The notes: generated by a model from the sequence alone, not told the origin. Shown: positions 19,722 through 29,480, counted from the first letter of the stretch. The stretch: 64,000 nucleotides of DNA from Deinococcus metalli (GCF_014201805.1 NZ_JACHFK010000003.1:186001-250000), one strand, 5' to 3'. Numbers and translations are program-made.

Positions 19722-21331
19722 TCCTGATCTCCCGTCGTGAAGTTGATGACCTGTCCCTCGCACACCGGGCCGCCGAAGTTGCAGGTGTCAAAGGTGTAGA
19801 AGATGTCGTAGTAGTCATGGGCAATGCTGACTGCGTCCCCACTCTTGCTGTATGCCGCGGCCGACACGTCGAAGGTGTAGGCGTGGCGGCTTTCCAGGGC
19901 AGGAAGCAGGGCCGTGCCGTTGGCATTGAAGGCCACGGAATACGCGTTGCCCGACTGCTTCAGTGCAGGCGTGCTGCCGTCATCGACGAACATATTGTCT
20001 TTGGTGTCGCCGCCACACAGCACCTGACCCCAGAAGCACGCCGCACTCTGCTGCGGGTAATCGTTCACCATCACATAGAAGTTGCGGTGATCCCCGACCA
20101 GACTGGACACCTTCCAGCCCAGTGTGGGCTTCCGCGCGACGCCCACCCTGGCCTCGGCAGGGGTGAAGTCCGACAGGGTGAAGCTGTCCAGGGGCGTCGT
20201 GCTCATGACGTCGCTATACAGACTCTCGGTGCTGTTGAAGGCCTCAAGCTTGTAGTACACGGTCTTGCCGGCTTCCAGGCTGCCGCTGCCATCGCGCGCC
20301 ACGGTGGCCTTGCCCTCCACGGTCTTGAGTATCCGGAAGTTTGTGCCGTCGTCACTCGTCCACAGGCGGTAGCCGAGCGGCTTGGCGGTCGTGCCCTTCG
20401 GGTACGTCCAGGAAACCTCGGTCCACATGGTGCTCTGCTCGGTCGGTGCGCCGTCCGGTCGAACGGGTGAGAAGAAGCCGATCTTCTGGGCGAGCGTCAC
20501 CGCCAGCGCCTTGGTGGTCGCGAAGGCCGGCAGGGCGGTCGTGCTCGGCTGGTCGTCCGTGATCACGATCGGGTAGCGCCGTTCCAGCCGGTTCAGGTTC
20601 GTGTCGTAGGCCACGACGTACAGCGTGGTGGCTCCACGTACGCCACGCAGGGTGTCGCTGCCCTTGGGATCGTTGACCAGCAGCGCTTTTACGGTTGCCG
20701 TGGTCAGTTTGGGGTCCGGCGTGTTGATGACGCGGGTGCCGAAGTAGCCGGAGCCGGGGACACCGCCCACTCCGACGTAGATGTTCCCGGGGCTGTTGGC
20801 CGGGTCGCTGGAGGTGACCGTCACCTCGGTGGACACGCCGGCGCTCGCGTTGAAGCTCGGAACCGTTGCGGGATTCACGGCGAAATCGGTGCCCACCTCT
20901 CCCGTCACGTACTTCGCGGTAACCGTCGGTACGCCTACAGGCAGGGTGGTGGCGAAGACGTTCTTCTGGATGGCATTGAGCGGATCGTTGGTACCGTTCG
21001 CGATCCGCAGGCCCTCGATGCGCGAGGCGGCGTACCCGGCCTTCTTGAACTCGATGCTGTACACACCGGGATCGAGTTTCAGGGTGAATTTGCCGTTGCC
21101 GTCGGTCACCCCACTCAATGTTTTGCCCGTTGAGGTCTGCACGGTAATGCTGCTCGCCGCGACCAGTTTGCCACCCACCGAGTTGGCCAGCGTGCCGGCG
21201 ACGGTCTGGCTGCCGGCGCCGACAGTGCTGGTCGGCTTGGGAGAACTGATCGGGTTGCACGCTCCGAGCAGCAGGGCGCCGGAGACGGCGAGCATGGCCT
21301 GGACGGGTCGGGTCATTGCGGATCGGATCAT
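19718..21331 (-). CDS. Lipoprotein with carboxypeptidase-regulatory-like and Fn3-like domains, 537 aa
   Basis: Signal peptide with lipobox (ALLLGAC), then a carboxypeptidase D regulatory-like beta domain (about 50-110: SGVTDGNGKFTLKLDPGVYS), then regions typical of fibronectin-III modules (TVYYKLEAFNSTESLYSD). Several Cys in the last 120 residues suggest disulfides (ACFWGQVLC; TCNFGGPVC). It probably sits on the cell surface. GGAG 6 nt before the ATG at 21331 sets the start and makes the longer upstream frame unlikely. First gene of an operon with the S8 protease; the ATGA overlap suggests it is a partner, anchor or substrate of that protease. Confidence 0.78.
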   Translation of the reverse strand: MIRSAMTRPVQAMLAVSGALLLGACNPISSPKPTSTVGAGSQTVAGTLANSVGGKLVAASSITVQTSTGKTLSGVTDGNGKFTLKLDPGVYSIEFKKAGYAASRIEGLRIANGTNDPLNAIQKNVFATTLPVGVPTVTAKYVTGEVGTDFAVNPATVPSFNASAGVSTEVTVTSSDPANSPGNIYVGVGGVPGSGYFGTRVINTPDPKLTTATVKALLVNDPKGSDTLRGVRGATTLYVVAYDTNLNRLERRYPIVITDDQPSTTALPAFATTKALAVTLAQKIGFFSPVRPDGAPTEQSTMWTEVSWTYPKGTTAKPLGYRLWTSDDGTNFRILKTVEGKATVARDGSGSLEAGKTVYYKLEAFNSTESLYSDVMSTTPLDSFTLSDFTPAEARVGVARKPTLGWKVSSLVGDHRNFYVMVNDYPQQSAACFWGQVLCGGDTKDNMFVDDGSTPALKQSGNAYSVAFNANGTALLPALESRHAYTFDVSAAAYSKSGDAVSIAHDYYDIFYTFDTCNFGGPVCEGQVINFTTGDQE

Positions 21332-21702
21332 AGTGAACTCCAGGGACGGGAGGTCGAGCGCGGCGCATGCAGACGGTCGGGTTGGTCGGGGACGGGGTGA
21401 GCTGACCAGACATGGACTCTCATCGCAGGCGGACTCCTTGCAGCTGTTCAAGGGAATGCCGGGGATTTCACACTCTCGGTGACCAGCGGAGGTGGGCGTC
21501 TGGGAGCGACCAGACTGGCTTAAGGAAGGTGATTAAGATAGAGGCCCCTGCTGGGCAGTGCAAGCTGTTCTCAGCAGCTCCGCAGATTGCCCTCATCTGT
21601 GCTGTACGTCGTGGTTGCACGTCCTTGGATCACCAGGTCATGGTCAACTCTGGTACCTACCTGTTTACGTTTGCGCCGCAGTGTTGCGCGTACCCTGTCT
21701 GT
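21332..21702. other. Intergenic region, 371 bp, divergent promoters
   Basis: This gap separates the lipoprotein-protease operon (minus) from a lipoprotein gene (plus). It has more A/T than its flanks (for example GATTAAGATAGAGG near 21530). On the plus strand TACCCT at 21691-21696 is the -10 for the next gene. I see no convincing RNA gene, repeat or small gene in it. Confidence 0.5.
21691..21696 (+). promoter_or_regulatory. -10 hexamer TACCCT, leaderless lipoprotein gene
   Basis: TACCCT, 6 nt, then the ATG at 21703. Confidence 0.55.
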
Positions 21703-22251
21703 ATGCGCTTACTCGCCTGGCCCGCCCTGCTTCTTCCCGGTCTGCTCCTCGCGGCGTGCAGCCAGCCGGCGGTCAAGGCGCCGGACGACTACCGTCTGAG
21801 CGGCACGCTGGGTGGCGACTGGGGATCGTCCCCCCACCTGCGCCTGGCACTGGTGGGTACGGGCTTCCCGGTGGCGGTCTCGATGAACAGCGCCATCGCT
21901 CAGAACGTGGTGGCGGACGGCGGCACGTGGGCCTTCGGCTTCGACCTGCCCAGCCCGCCGCTGCCGAACGTGGCGGGCGTGTACCAGGTGGTGGCCTTCG
22001 ACGACTCGAACAATGACGCCCGCCTGAGCGTGGGCGAGCCGTTCGCGCGCAACCGGCAGTGGCTGGTGTATAGCCCGGTCAGCGGGACCATGCCGGCCGT
22101 GACCATCCCGGACTTCCTGCCGGGCGAGAACGAGGGTCTGCCCGCCCTGACCGTGTCGGCGGGCTGGAACGTGTACGACCGCGCGCAGGCGCTGAGTGCC
22201 ACGAACCCGCGCGGCGTGTCCAAGATCACCGGCTACGACATCAGCCGCTGA
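21703..22251 (+). CDS. Lipoprotein of unknown function, 182 aa
   Basis: Signal sequence MRLLAWPALLLPGLLLAAC with a clear lipobox, so the mature protein begins at Cys19. The remainder looks like a compact beta-sandwich: alternating hydrophobic strands (LRLALVGTGFPVAV, WAFGFDLP, YQVVAFDDSNNDARLSVGEPF). The Asp/Asn-rich segment DDSNNDARLSVGEP resembles a calcium-binding loop. No family recognised. The mRNA is probably leaderless. It precedes two hydrolase genes but about 100 bp and a new -10 separate them. Confidence 0.75.
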   Translation: MRLLAWPALLLPGLLLAACSQPAVKAPDDYRLSGTLGGDWGSSPHLRLALVGTGFPVAVSMNSAIAQNVVADGGTWAFGFDLPSPPLPNVAGVYQVVAFDDSNNDARLSVGEPFARNRQWLVYSPVSGTMPAVTIPDFLPGENEGLPALTVSAGWNVYDRAQALSATNPRGVSKITGYDISR

Positions 22252-22337
22252 GCGCGTGAGGGCCGGCTGGGCGGACGCTCAAGGGCACTGAAGGCACAAG
22301 CGTCGTCCAGCACGCCATTCCGGCGGCCTCCGGCCAC

Positions 22338-22343
22338 TACGCT
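22338..22343 (+). promoter_or_regulatory. -10 hexamer TACGCT of the hydrolase pair
   Basis: TACGCT, 6 nt, then the ATG at 22350. Confidence 0.55.
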
Positions 22344-22349
22344 GCGGGC

Positions 22350-23318
22350 ATGAAAGCTGCGCTCGTGCTGCTCGTGCCGTTCCTGCTGCTTCCCGCCAGC
22401 GCCCAGTCCGCCGCGGCGCTCGCCCGGGTGGACGCGGCGCAGATGAGCATTCCCGCCGCGCGGGAGCGCAGCTATCCGGGCAGCGCCCTGACGGTGGTCC
22501 GCACCCTGAGCGCCGGATCAAACTACACGCGGCAGGTCGTGAGCTACCAGTCCGACGGCCTGAAGATCTATGCGCTGCTGACGGTGCCACGCGGCACGCC
22601 GCCGAAAGGTGGGTGGCCAGCCATCGTCTTCAACCACGGGTACATTCCGCCGACCCAGTACCGCACCACTGAACGGTATGTCGCGTACCAGGACGCCTTC
22701 GCGCGGGCCGGGTTCGTCACCCTGAAGAGCGACTACCGCGGGCACGGCAGCTCTCAGGGCGAGGCGCTGGGCGGGTACTACGCGCCGGGCTACACGGCCG
22801 ACGTGATGAACGCGCTGGGCAGCGTGAAGAAGGACCCCCGCGTGAATCCCGCGCGCATCGGCATGTGGGGCCACTCGATGGGCGGTTTCCTGTCCCTGCG
22901 CGCCATGGTGATCGACCGCAGCGTCAAGGCCGGCGTGATCTGGGGCGGCGTGGTCGGGGACTACGACGAGATGATGAACGGCTGGCCGCACCGCGCGCCG
23001 GCCAGCATTCCGCAGCGGGTGCTGAACCTGCGCCGGGTGGCCGTGGAGAAGTACGGCACGCCGAAGGCCAACCCGGCGTTCTGGAACACGCTGAGCGCCA
23101 CGTCGTACCTCAAGGACCTAGGCGGTCCCATCCAGCTGCACATCGGGTCGGCCGACGAGGAGGTGCCCGTCGCGTTCCACACGTCGCTGACGGCCCGACT
23201 GAAGGCCGCCGGAAAGGGCGTGCAGAGTTACGTGTACCCCGGTGGCAACCACAACCTCAGCCAGTATCTGAACACGGCGCTGAGCCGCTCCGTGGCCTTC
23301 TTCAAGGCGAACCTGTGA
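22350..23318 (+). CDS. Secreted alpha/beta hydrolase, copy A, 322 aa
   Basis: Exported serine hydrolase of the dienelactone hydrolase/prolyl oligopeptidase group. Signal peptide to about residue 19 (cleavage SAQ). Ser176 in GHSMGG is the nucleophile, with Asp in SADEEVP and His in GGNHNLSQ completing the triad; HGYIPP near 95-100 is the oxyanion region. The substrate could be a peptide or ester. The next gene is a close tandem paralogue; within about 22,510-22,620 the two DNA sequences are nearly identical, more so than elsewhere, suggesting recent duplication or gene conversion. The mRNA is probably leaderless. Confidence 0.87.
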   Translation: MKAALVLLVPFLLLPASAQSAAALARVDAAQMSIPAARERSYPGSALTVVRTLSAGSNYTRQVVSYQSDGLKIYALLTVPRGTPPKGGWPAIVFNHGYIPPTQYRTTERYVAYQDAFARAGFVTLKSDYRGHGSSQGEALGGYYAPGYTADVMNALGSVKKDPRVNPARIGMWGHSMGGFLSLRAMVIDRSVKAGVIWGGVVGDYDEMMNGWPHRAPASIPQRVLNLRRVAVEKYGTPKANPAFWNTLSATSYLKDLGGPIQLHIGSADEEVPVAFHTSLTARLKAAGKGVQSYVYPGGNHNLSQYLNTALSRSVAFFKANL

Positions 23319-23328
23319 GGCCGTCGCA

Positions 23329-24414
23329 GTGAGGGCGCTGCTGCGACTGGCCGCGCTACTCGCAGTGGCGGGCGGCGGGTATCTGGCGGTGACCCAGCCT
23401 CAGGACCTGCCCTTCACGGTGCCGTGGGGGCCGGCGGCGACCGACCCGGCCCGCGCGCCCGCTGCGGCGGCGCCGGCCCAGCCGTCAGACAGCGGCTCTG
23501 ACGCCGCAACCATGCTCAGCGATCCCTTCGGGCAGGTCACCGACGCGGCCATCCGGGCGGCGGTGGCGCGGCAGCCGATCTCGATTCCCGCCCTGCGGGC
23601 ACGGTCGTACCCCGGCAGCGCCCTGACTGTGGTGCGTACCCTGAATGCTGGACCGAACTACACGCGGCAGGTCGTGAGTTACCAGTCCGACGGGCTGAAG
23701 ATCTACGCGCTGCTGACGGTGCCACGCGGCACGCCGCCGAAGGGAGGGTGGCCAGCCATCGTGTTCAACCATGGGTATATTCCGCCCGCCGAGTACCGCA
23801 CCACCGAGCGCTACGTGGCATATCAGGACGCGTTTGCCCGTGCGGGCTACGTGACCCTCAAGAGCGACTACCGTGGGCACGGCAGCAGCGAGGGCGCGGC
23901 GCTCGGCGGGTACGACGACCCGGGGTACACCATCGACGTGCTGAACGCCGCCGCCAGCGTGAAGAAGGACCCGCGCGTGAACGCGAAGCGGCTGGGCATG
24001 TGGGGCCACTCCATGGGCGGCCAGCTGACGCTGCGCGCCATGCTGGTCGATCCGGACATCCGGGCGGCGTCGGTGTGGGCGGGCGTGGTCGCCAGCTACG
24101 ACGTGCTGGCGACCGAATGGCGCGTGCCGGGCGGCGAGGCCCGGCCGGCGCTGGACAGCGTGAACCGCCGCTACCTGCGCGCCCTGAGCCCCAACGCGTC
24201 CCTGCGCGACCTGCGGGGCCGCCCCATCCAGCAGCATCACGGCACCGCCGATGAGGACGTGCCGTACGCGTTCCAGAAGGACCTCGCGGACGACCTGCGC
24301 GCCGCCGGACAGCCCACCCAGGCGTACCGCTACCCCGGCGACAACCACAACCTCAGCCGGAACCTGAACCTCGCCCTGGCGCGCAGCGTGCAGTTCTTCA
24401 AGGCGACGCTCTGA
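23329..24414 (+). CDS. Secreted or membrane-anchored alpha/beta hydrolase, copy B, 361 aa
   Basis: Tandem paralogue of the previous gene with the same catalytic elements (GHSMGG, ADEDVP, GDNHNLSR). It differs at the N-terminus: LLRLAALLAVAGGGYLAV is more like an uncleaved anchor, followed by an Ala/Pro-rich linker of about 50 residues. It starts with GTG at 23329, only 10 nt after the stop of copy A, so the two are co-transcribed. Only a weak purine tract precedes the GTG. The altered anchor suggests the copies act on the same chemistry in different places. Confidence 0.85.
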   Translation: MRALLRLAALLAVAGGGYLAVTQPQDLPFTVPWGPAATDPARAPAAAAPAQPSDSGSDAATMLSDPFGQVTDAAIRAAVARQPISIPALRARSYPGSALTVVRTLNAGPNYTRQVVSYQSDGLKIYALLTVPRGTPPKGGWPAIVFNHGYIPPAEYRTTERYVAYQDAFARAGYVTLKSDYRGHGSSEGAALGGYDDPGYTIDVLNAAASVKKDPRVNAKRLGMWGHSMGGQLTLRAMLVDPDIRAASVWAGVVASYDVLATEWRVPGGEARPALDSVNRRYLRALSPNASLRDLRGRPIQQHHGTADEDVPYAFQKDLADDLRAAGQPTQAYRYPGDNHNLSRNLNLALARSVQFFKATL

Positions 24415-24517
24415 GGACGGTCGGCTGAACGCGGCGTCGCCCTGGGCGGCCCGTGATGCCTCACGGAAGCGAGCCCGCAGAGGTGACTGATCCACCGGCC
24501 CACGATGGCTGCCGGTG

Positions 24518-25300
24518 TCAGGGAGCTGGAGGCACGTCTGTCAGGCCATACACCCGCCGGGCGTTCTCGTCGGTTGCGGCTTCCAGGGCCGCCGCGTCCA
24601 GACCGCGCAGGGCCGCGATGAACTCCAGGGTGTGGCGCACGTACCCGGGCCGGTTCGGCTTGCCACGTTTGGGTACGGGCGCCAGGAAGGGCGCGTCCGT
24701 TTCCAGCAGCACGCGCTCCAGGGGCAGCATCGCCGCGGCCTCGTGGATGTCGCGGGCCGTCTTGTAGGTGGTGTTGCCCGCAAAGCCGAAGACGGTGTGC
24801 TCTCCGCGCTCCAGCCCGAAGCGCAGCAGGCCGCCGTGTCCGGAGAAACAGTGCAGGATCACCGGCACGTCCGGCCACGCGCGCAGCACGTCCATGACGC
24901 CCCGGTGCGCCGACTGCTGATCCTGTTTGTCCCGGGTGTGGATCACCAGCGGCTTGCCCACCCGCCGCGCGAGGTCGAGCTGCCACTCGAAGGCGCGGAT
25001 CTGTGCGGCGCGTTTCGTGTCGTCCCAGTAGTCGTCCAGACCGCTCTCGCCAATCCCGACCACGCGCGGGTGCGTGGCCAGCGCCTCGATCTCGGCGCGG
25101 GTGGCCGGCGTGTCCTCGTCCGTGTCGGTGGGGTGCAGGCCCACGGTCGCGTACACGTCGGGGTACTGTTCGGCCAGGGTGACGGCGTTGCGCGCGTGTT
25201 CTGGGCTCGCGCCGATGCAGACCAGGGCGCTCAGGCCCAGTTCGCCGCGCGCGCTGGCCGGGTCGTCCAGGTAGTCGAGGTGGCAGTGCGTGTCGATCAC
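24518..25300 (-). CDS. TatD-family metal-dependent hydrolase, 260 aa
   Basis: TIM-barrel hydrolase of the TatD group (3'-5' exonuclease/DNase type), cytoplasmic. Metal ligands: [13 protein letters not shown] at the start, Glu in [11 protein letters not shown], His in VIHTRDK, His in ILHCFSG and Asp in LLETDAPFL. The usual EIGLDYYW is changed to ESGLDDYW. The length is typical. The start is GTG at 25300, supported by TACCCT exactly 7 nt upstream, another leaderless gene with a GTG. It may remove damaged or fragmented DNA. Confidence 0.9.
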   Translation of the reverse strand: MIDTHCHLDYLDDPASARGELGLSALVCIGASPEHARNAVTLAEQYPDVYATVGLHPTDTDEDTPATRAEIEALATHPRVVGIGESGLDDYWDDTKRAAQIRAFEWQLDLARRVGKPLVIHTRDKQDQQSAHRGVMDVLRAWPDVPVILHCFSGHGGLLRFGLERGEHTVFGFAGNTTYKTARDIHEAAAMLPLERVLLETDAPFLAPVPKRGKPNRPGYVRHTLEFIAALRGLDAAALEAATDENARRVYGLTDVPPAP

Positions 25301-25307
25301 GTCTGCC

Positions 25308-25313
25308 AGGGTA
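25308..25313 (-). promoter_or_regulatory. -10 hexamer TACCCT of leaderless tatD-type gene
   Basis: TACCCT, 7 nt, then the GTG at 25300. Confidence 0.55.
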
Positions 25314-25419
25314 AGCCCGTCGCCGCCGGCCCGACCGCTGGACCGCCCCCGGCCGGGGCACCCGCCGAACCCACTCCAGGCCCACCACTCTCATGAGGAG
25401 GGCACGGTAGAGTGCCCGC

Positions 25420-26043
25420 GTGCCGAAGGCTGGACTCTACGCTCTGCTCGCCATCCTGGGGTTCGCCCTGTGCTTCGCGTTCCTGCCGTCCGGCACGGTC
25501 GCGGGCAGCGGCACCGGCGCGGTCCTGAGCGGCGTGACGTTCCGGCTGTACCCCAGCCGGGACGCGGACGCCGTGTGGTCCTTCGCGGCGCAGCAGGTCA
25601 GCAGTGACCCGGTCGCGGGCGAGACGCGCCTGACGGGCCTGTCCGGCGGCCAGCGCACCGTGAAGGAACGCGACCCCAGGACGAACGCGCTCACCGGCCG
25701 CGAGCGGCTGGACGCGCGGCTCGACGCGCCCGACCTCACCATCGACGATCAGGACAACATGACCACCCGTCAGGCCCGGATCACGCTGGTCAACGAGTGT
25801 GCGGACATCGATCTGAAGGGTTCGGCCGCCCAGCCGGTGAAGATCGAGCAGGGCCAGGGCTTCAGCGCTCCCGTCGCAGAGGTCCGCTCGCCGCTGCTGG
25901 ACGGGCACTACGAGAAACTCCGCATGCGATTCGACTTCTACATCGAGGATGCCGACAACGAGCACTCGACCACCTCCTCGAACCTCGACACCACCGAACG
26001 CTGCGTGAACGGCAAGCGTGTGAACACGCCGGCCGGCACCTGA
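25420..26043 (+). CDS. LptC-like envelope protein, 207 aa
   Basis: A single N-terminal membrane anchor ([19 protein letters not shown]) is followed by a beta-jellyroll-type domain containing [23 protein letters not shown], typical of LptC, the bitopic member of the Lpt lipid-transport bridge. Two Cys (NECADI, ERCVNG) may form a disulfide. The start is GTG at 25420 with TAGAGT 6 nt upstream. First of three genes with related folds. Deinococcus is not known to make canonical LPS, so a different lipid or glycolipid is the likely cargo; that is an inference. Confidence 0.7.
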   Translation: MPKAGLYALLAILGFALCFAFLPSGTVAGSGTGAVLSGVTFRLYPSRDADAVWSFAAQQVSSDPVAGETRLTGLSGGQRTVKERDPRTNALTGRERLDARLDAPDLTIDDQDNMTTRQARITLVNECADIDLKGSAAQPVKIEQGQGFSAPVAEVRSPLLDGHYEKLRMRFDFYIEDADNEHSTTSSNLDTTERCVNGKRVNTPAGT

Positions 26044-26065
26044 CTCTGTCTCCAAGGAGAACGCC

Positions 26066-26983
26066 ATGAACCACTCCTCCATGAAACGCACGGTCCTGAT
26101 CCTCGGTACGCTCGTCACCACCGCCGCACTCGCCCAGGCGGCCGACACCGCCACCAAGCGCCTCATCACCATCCAGGGCGGGCCGCGCGGCGACCTGCGC
26201 AAGGGCCCGCTGACCTTCAACGGCTCCGCCAGCGCTCCGGTCAAGGCGACTGTCAGCACCCTGAACATCCAGGCGGCGCAGGCGGTCATGTCCGCGCCGG
26301 CCGGCACGCAGCTGATCGACGCGAAGGGCAAGCGCAATGCCGACTTCACGGGCAGCGTGCTCGTCACGCGCGGGCGCCTGACCGCCAAGGGCGACAAGCT
26401 CGCGTACTCCGAGTTGACCGGCCAGGGCGTCATGACCGGCACGCCCAGCGCGACCTTCGTGCCCTCGAACAAGGAGGACGGCGACGCCGTGAACATCCAG
26501 GCCACGCAGATGAGCCTGGACGTGGACAACAACGTGTCCACCAGCACCGGCAACGTCAGCCTGACGAACGGCACGCAGACCGGTAAGGCCGACAAGCTGG
26601 TCTTCGACGAGGACAAGGAACTCGCGCAGATGACCGGCACGCCCAGCCTGACGCGCGCCGCCAAGGGCAGCCAGAAGGAACTCGTGATGAGCGGCACCGA
26701 GGTGCGCGCCCGCACGAAGGAAAAGACCCTGTACGTGAAGGGGAACGTCAGGCTGGTGCAGGGCAGCACGACCACCACCGGCGACGCCGTGTACTACGAC
26801 GACAAGAAGAACGTGGCGTACGTGGTCGGGAACGCCGTGAGCGTGGACAGCAAGAGCAAGGTCACGCTGCGCGCTCCGGCCAGCGGCTACCTGGAACAGC
26901 GCACGGACCTGGCGCGCGTGCGGGTGCTGAACTCGGCGTACAAGATTCCCGCCGACCAGTTCAAGCTGCGCGGCGAGCAGTAA
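26066..26983 (+). CDS. LptA/OstA-like periplasmic protein, 305 aa
   Basis: Signal peptide ([15 protein letters not shown]) and then repeated OstA-type beta strands: [40 protein letters not shown] and [21 protein letters not shown], each following the pattern of the Lpt beta-taco fold. It could carry lipid between membranes. AAGGAGAACGCC before the ATG at 26066 gives a strong ribosome binding site 22 nt after the LptC-like gene, so the two are co-transcribed. A second ATG (residue 6) is possible but further from the ribosome site. Confidence 0.75.
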   Translation: MNHSSMKRTVLILGTLVTTAALAQAADTATKRLITIQGGPRGDLRKGPLTFNGSASAPVKATVSTLNIQAAQAVMSAPAGTQLIDAKGKRNADFTGSVLVTRGRLTAKGDKLAYSELTGQGVMTGTPSATFVPSNKEDGDAVNIQATQMSLDVDNNVSTSTGNVSLTNGTQTGKADKLVFDEDKELAQMTGTPSLTRAAKGSQKELVMSGTEVRARTKEKTLYVKGNVRLVQGSTTTTGDAVYYDDKKNVAYVVGNAVSVDSKSKVTLRAPASGYLEQRTDLARVRVLNSAYKIPADQFKLRGEQ

Positions 26984-27014
26984 GGACGTGGGCGGGCAGG
27001 GGCTACACTCGCGT

Positions 27015-28046
27015 ATGGCGTTTCCCCGGCGGTCGGCCGCCCTCCTGACGCTGGCCCTGCTGCTGGGCGGCGTGCCGGGCAGTGTGTCGCCGCTGGCCCG
27101 CGCCCAGCAGGCGCCGCCTACGGATCAGGCCGCTCCGGCCACGGAGACCGCCGATACCACCAGTTCGGAGAACGCCAGCCTGGAACTCGTGCGCCGGGGG
27201 CAGAAGGACGGCAAGGAGCGCCGCATCCGGATCGTCCGCACCGGCACCAGCGACGAGACCGGGATCTTCACGGTGTGCAGCCCGCAGGACGGCGACCCCG
27301 AGAACGCCCCGAACCTCGCGGTGTTCAGCGAGACGACCACCAGCGGCATCCAGATCAGCATCGACAAGAACGTGATCCGCGTGCCGCTGGCGGTGGTCAC
27401 GCAGCAGCAGCCCAGGGACGGCCAGGACGGCAGCGACGGCCGGGTGGAGGCCAGCGCCGGCACCGCCCGTTTTCTGGACACCGTGCCGGAGGGTGCCACG
27501 AACCGCCTGCTGAAGTGCGGCGTGGAGGTGAGCCCCAAGCCCGCGCCGGACACGGTGTTCGTCACGCAGGGCAAGACCGAGCTCAAGGGCCAGTCGCTGG
27601 TGTACGACGAGACGGACGGGATTGCGCGGATCGACGGGCCGATCAGCTTCGCGCGTGCGGGCCAGAGCGATCCGCTGACCGGCAAGAGCGACAAGATCGA
27701 GGTGGACGTCGATCAGGAGAAGACCACGCTGGTGGGGAACGTCGTGCTGAATTCCTCGGGCGGGCGGGTCAGCAGGGCCGCGCGGGTCGAGTACGACGAC
27801 ACCCGCAACGTCGCGCGGCTGATCGGAACCGCCGACCAGCCCGCACAGAGCGTGAAGGGCGGCGACACCCTGACCGCCGGCATGATCCTGTACGACCTCG
27901 ACCGCAACGAGGTCTACGCGGTGAAACCCGAGGGCGGCACCATCACCGGCGAATTCCAGGACGGCGAATCCGGCGCAGGCACTTCCACGACATCCCCTGT
28001 CACGGCGCCGACGACCACTCCGCCAGTGACGACCTCGCCGCCCTGA
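27015..28046 (+). CDS. OstA-like exported protein, 343 aa
   Basis: Third protein of the envelope cluster. A signal peptide ([23 protein letters not shown]) precedes a disordered linker and a middle region with two Cys (TVCSPQ, LLKCGVE). A C-terminal OstA-type beta region follows: [24 protein letters not shown], then [25 protein letters not shown]. The tail is Thr/Pro-rich. TACACT lies 5 nt before the ATG at 27015. The last 47 nt overlap the end of the convergent lactate dehydrogenase gene, so both C-termini are written in the same DNA. Confidence 0.72.
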   Translation: MAFPRRSAALLTLALLLGGVPGSVSPLARAQQAPPTDQAAPATETADTTSSENASLELVRRGQKDGKERRIRIVRTGTSDETGIFTVCSPQDGDPENAPNLAVFSETTTSGIQISIDKNVIRVPLAVVTQQQPRDGQDGSDGRVEASAGTARFLDTVPEGATNRLLKCGVEVSPKPAPDTVFVTQGKTELKGQSLVYDETDGIARIDGPISFARAGQSDPLTGKSDKIEVDVDQEKTTLVGNVVLNSSGGRVSRAARVEYDDTRNVARLIGTADQPAQSVKGGDTLTAGMILYDLDRNEVYAVKPEGGTITGEFQDGESGAGTSTTSPVTAPTTTPPVTTSPP

Positions 28047-28929
28047 GGACCGCAGCGCTCGCCTCCAGGGCCGCCGCCTCGGCGTCGTTCAGGGCCGGCA
28101 TGACGGTCTCCAGCACGCCGGCCGCGCCCACGATGCGCGGCACACTGAGGCTCACGCCGTACGCCGGCGTGGGTGCGCTGACGGTCAGCACCGCCCGCCT
28201 GCCCTGCAGAATGCGCTCGGTGATGCGGGCCAGCGCCGCTCCGATGCCGTAGTACGTGGCGCGCTTGCCCTGAATGATCGCAGCGGCCGCGCCGCGCGTG
28301 CCCGCCTCGATCTGCGCGCGGATGTCCGGCGTCCACGGCCGGCCGCGCGCCTGCATGAAGGCCGCCACGGGCAGGCCCGCGACCGTCACGGCGCTCCACG
28401 CGATGACCTCGGAATCGCCGTGCTCGCCCAGCACCGCGCCGTGCACGTGTGTGGCGTCCACCCCGGCGTGCTGCGCGGTCAGCCAGCGCAGCCGGGCGCT
28501 GTCCAGCACCGTGCCGGAGCCCAGCACCGCGCGGTCCGGCAGCAGCCGGGCGCTCAGGTCCGTGAGGACATCGACCGGATTCGTTGCGATCAATAGCACG
28601 GCGCCTGGCGCAGCGGCGGCCACGCGCGGCATCAGGTCGCGGAAGATCGCGGCGTTCTTGCCCAGCAGGTCCAGGCGGGACTCGCCGGGCTGCTGGTTCG
28701 CGCCGGCCGCCACGATCACCACGCGGCTGCCCGACAGCGCGTCCAGCGGGCCGCTGTCCACCCGCGTGCCGTGGCTGACCGGGCTGGCGTGCGCGATGTC
28801 CTGCGCCTCGGCATCGGCACGCGCCGCGTCGAGGTCCGTGAGCAGCAGTTCACTGCACGAACCCCGCAGCACCAGCGCGTACGCGGCCGTCGCGCCGACC
28901 AGCCCCGCGCCGACCACGCCGACCTTCAC
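28000..28929 (-). CDS. ldh: L-lactate dehydrogenase
   Basis: NAD-dependent interconversion of pyruvate and lactate in the cytoplasm. The N-terminal Rossmann motif [17 protein letters not shown] binds NAD; the mobile loop is [11 protein letters not shown], whose Arg fits lactate dehydrogenase; the catalytic His is in GEHGDSE. The loop begins with two Gln, the lactate-type choice, rather than the Arg found in malate dehydrogenases. Length 309 is normal. It starts with GTG at 28929 after GGGAGCA, 21 nt downstream of the universal stress protein gene, so they form an operon. Confidence 0.9.
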   Translation of the reverse strand: MKVGVVGAGLVGATAAYALVLRGSCSELLLTDLDAARADAEAQDIAHASPVSHGTRVDSGPLDALSGSRVVIVAAGANQQPGESRLDLLGKNAAIFRDLMPRVAAAAPGAVLLIATNPVDVLTDLSARLLPDRAVLGSGTVLDSARLRWLTAQHAGVDATHVHGAVLGEHGDSEVIAWSAVTVAGLPVAAFMQARGRPWTPDIRAQIEAGTRGAAAAIIQGKRATYYGIGAALARITERILQGRRAVLTVSAPTPAYGVSLSVPRIVGAAGVLETVMPALNDAEAAALEASAAVLRAARSSLAEWSSAP

Positions 28930-28950
28930 GCCGCTGCTCCCACGCGCGGC

Positions 28951-29394
28951 TCAGCCGTGCCGGACCGACAGGACCGGAATCCGGCTGCGGGCCACCAGTT
29001 TCTCGGCGGTGCTGCCCAGCAGGAAGTGCTCCAGCATGCCCTGCGGGTGCGTGCCCACCACGATCAGGTCCGCGCCCCACTCCTCGGCGGCGTCCAGCAG
29101 GCCCGTCAGCGGATCGCCCACCAGCTGCACGCTCTCCTCGCCCGGCTGGACCACGCGTGACATCACGCCGGCGTCAGCGTCCTCCAGGGCGTTCAGCACC
29201 GCCGGGTCCGGCAGGGTGGGCGTCACGCCGCCCATCAGGTCCGGGGTGGTGCCCACGCGGGCGTCCGTGACGTGCGCGAGCTTGAGCTGCGCGCCGGGAA
29301 AGCGCGTGCGGGCCACGGTGAGCGCGTGCCGGGACGCCTCGGAGAAGTCCACGCCCACGAGGATCTTCTGGAAAGCGGAGGAGGGCTGGGTCAT
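28951..29394 (-). CDS. Universal stress protein (UspA family), 147 aa
   Basis: Single UspA domain. The N-terminus is [15 protein letters not shown], and the C-terminal ATP-binding block [20 protein letters not shown] fits the G-2x-G-9x-G(S/T) pattern, so it probably binds ATP. The role is stress tolerance; the exact function is unknown. TACGTT lies 6 nt before the ATG at 29394, so the operon with lactate dehydrogenase is probably leaderless at its first gene. Confidence 0.88.
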   Translation of the reverse strand: MTQPSSAFQKILVGVDFSEASRHALTVARTRFPGAQLKLAHVTDARVGTTPDLMGGVTPTLPDPAVLNALEDADAGVMSRVVQPGEESVQLVGDPLTGLLDAAEEWGADLIVVGTHPQGMLEHFLLGSTAEKLVARSRIPVLSVRHG

Positions 29395-29400
29395 GGTCCG

Positions 29401-29406
29401 AACGTA
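29401..29406 (-). promoter_or_regulatory. -10 hexamer TACGTT of usp-ldh operon
   Basis: TACGTT, 6 nt, then the ATG at 29394. Confidence 0.5.
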
Positions 29407-29451
29407 CACCGCGCCCGTCAGGCCCACGTGGAACCTGAAGGGCAAATGAAG

Positions 29452-29480
29452 TCCGCCCCCACGTGATCGGTGGGGGCGGA
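29452..29480 (-). terminator. Hairpin after the metzincin gene
   Basis: TCCGCCCCCAC (29452-29462) pairs perfectly with GTGGGGGCGGA (29470-29480). On the minus strand CTTCATTT follows the stem. Confidence 0.65.
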
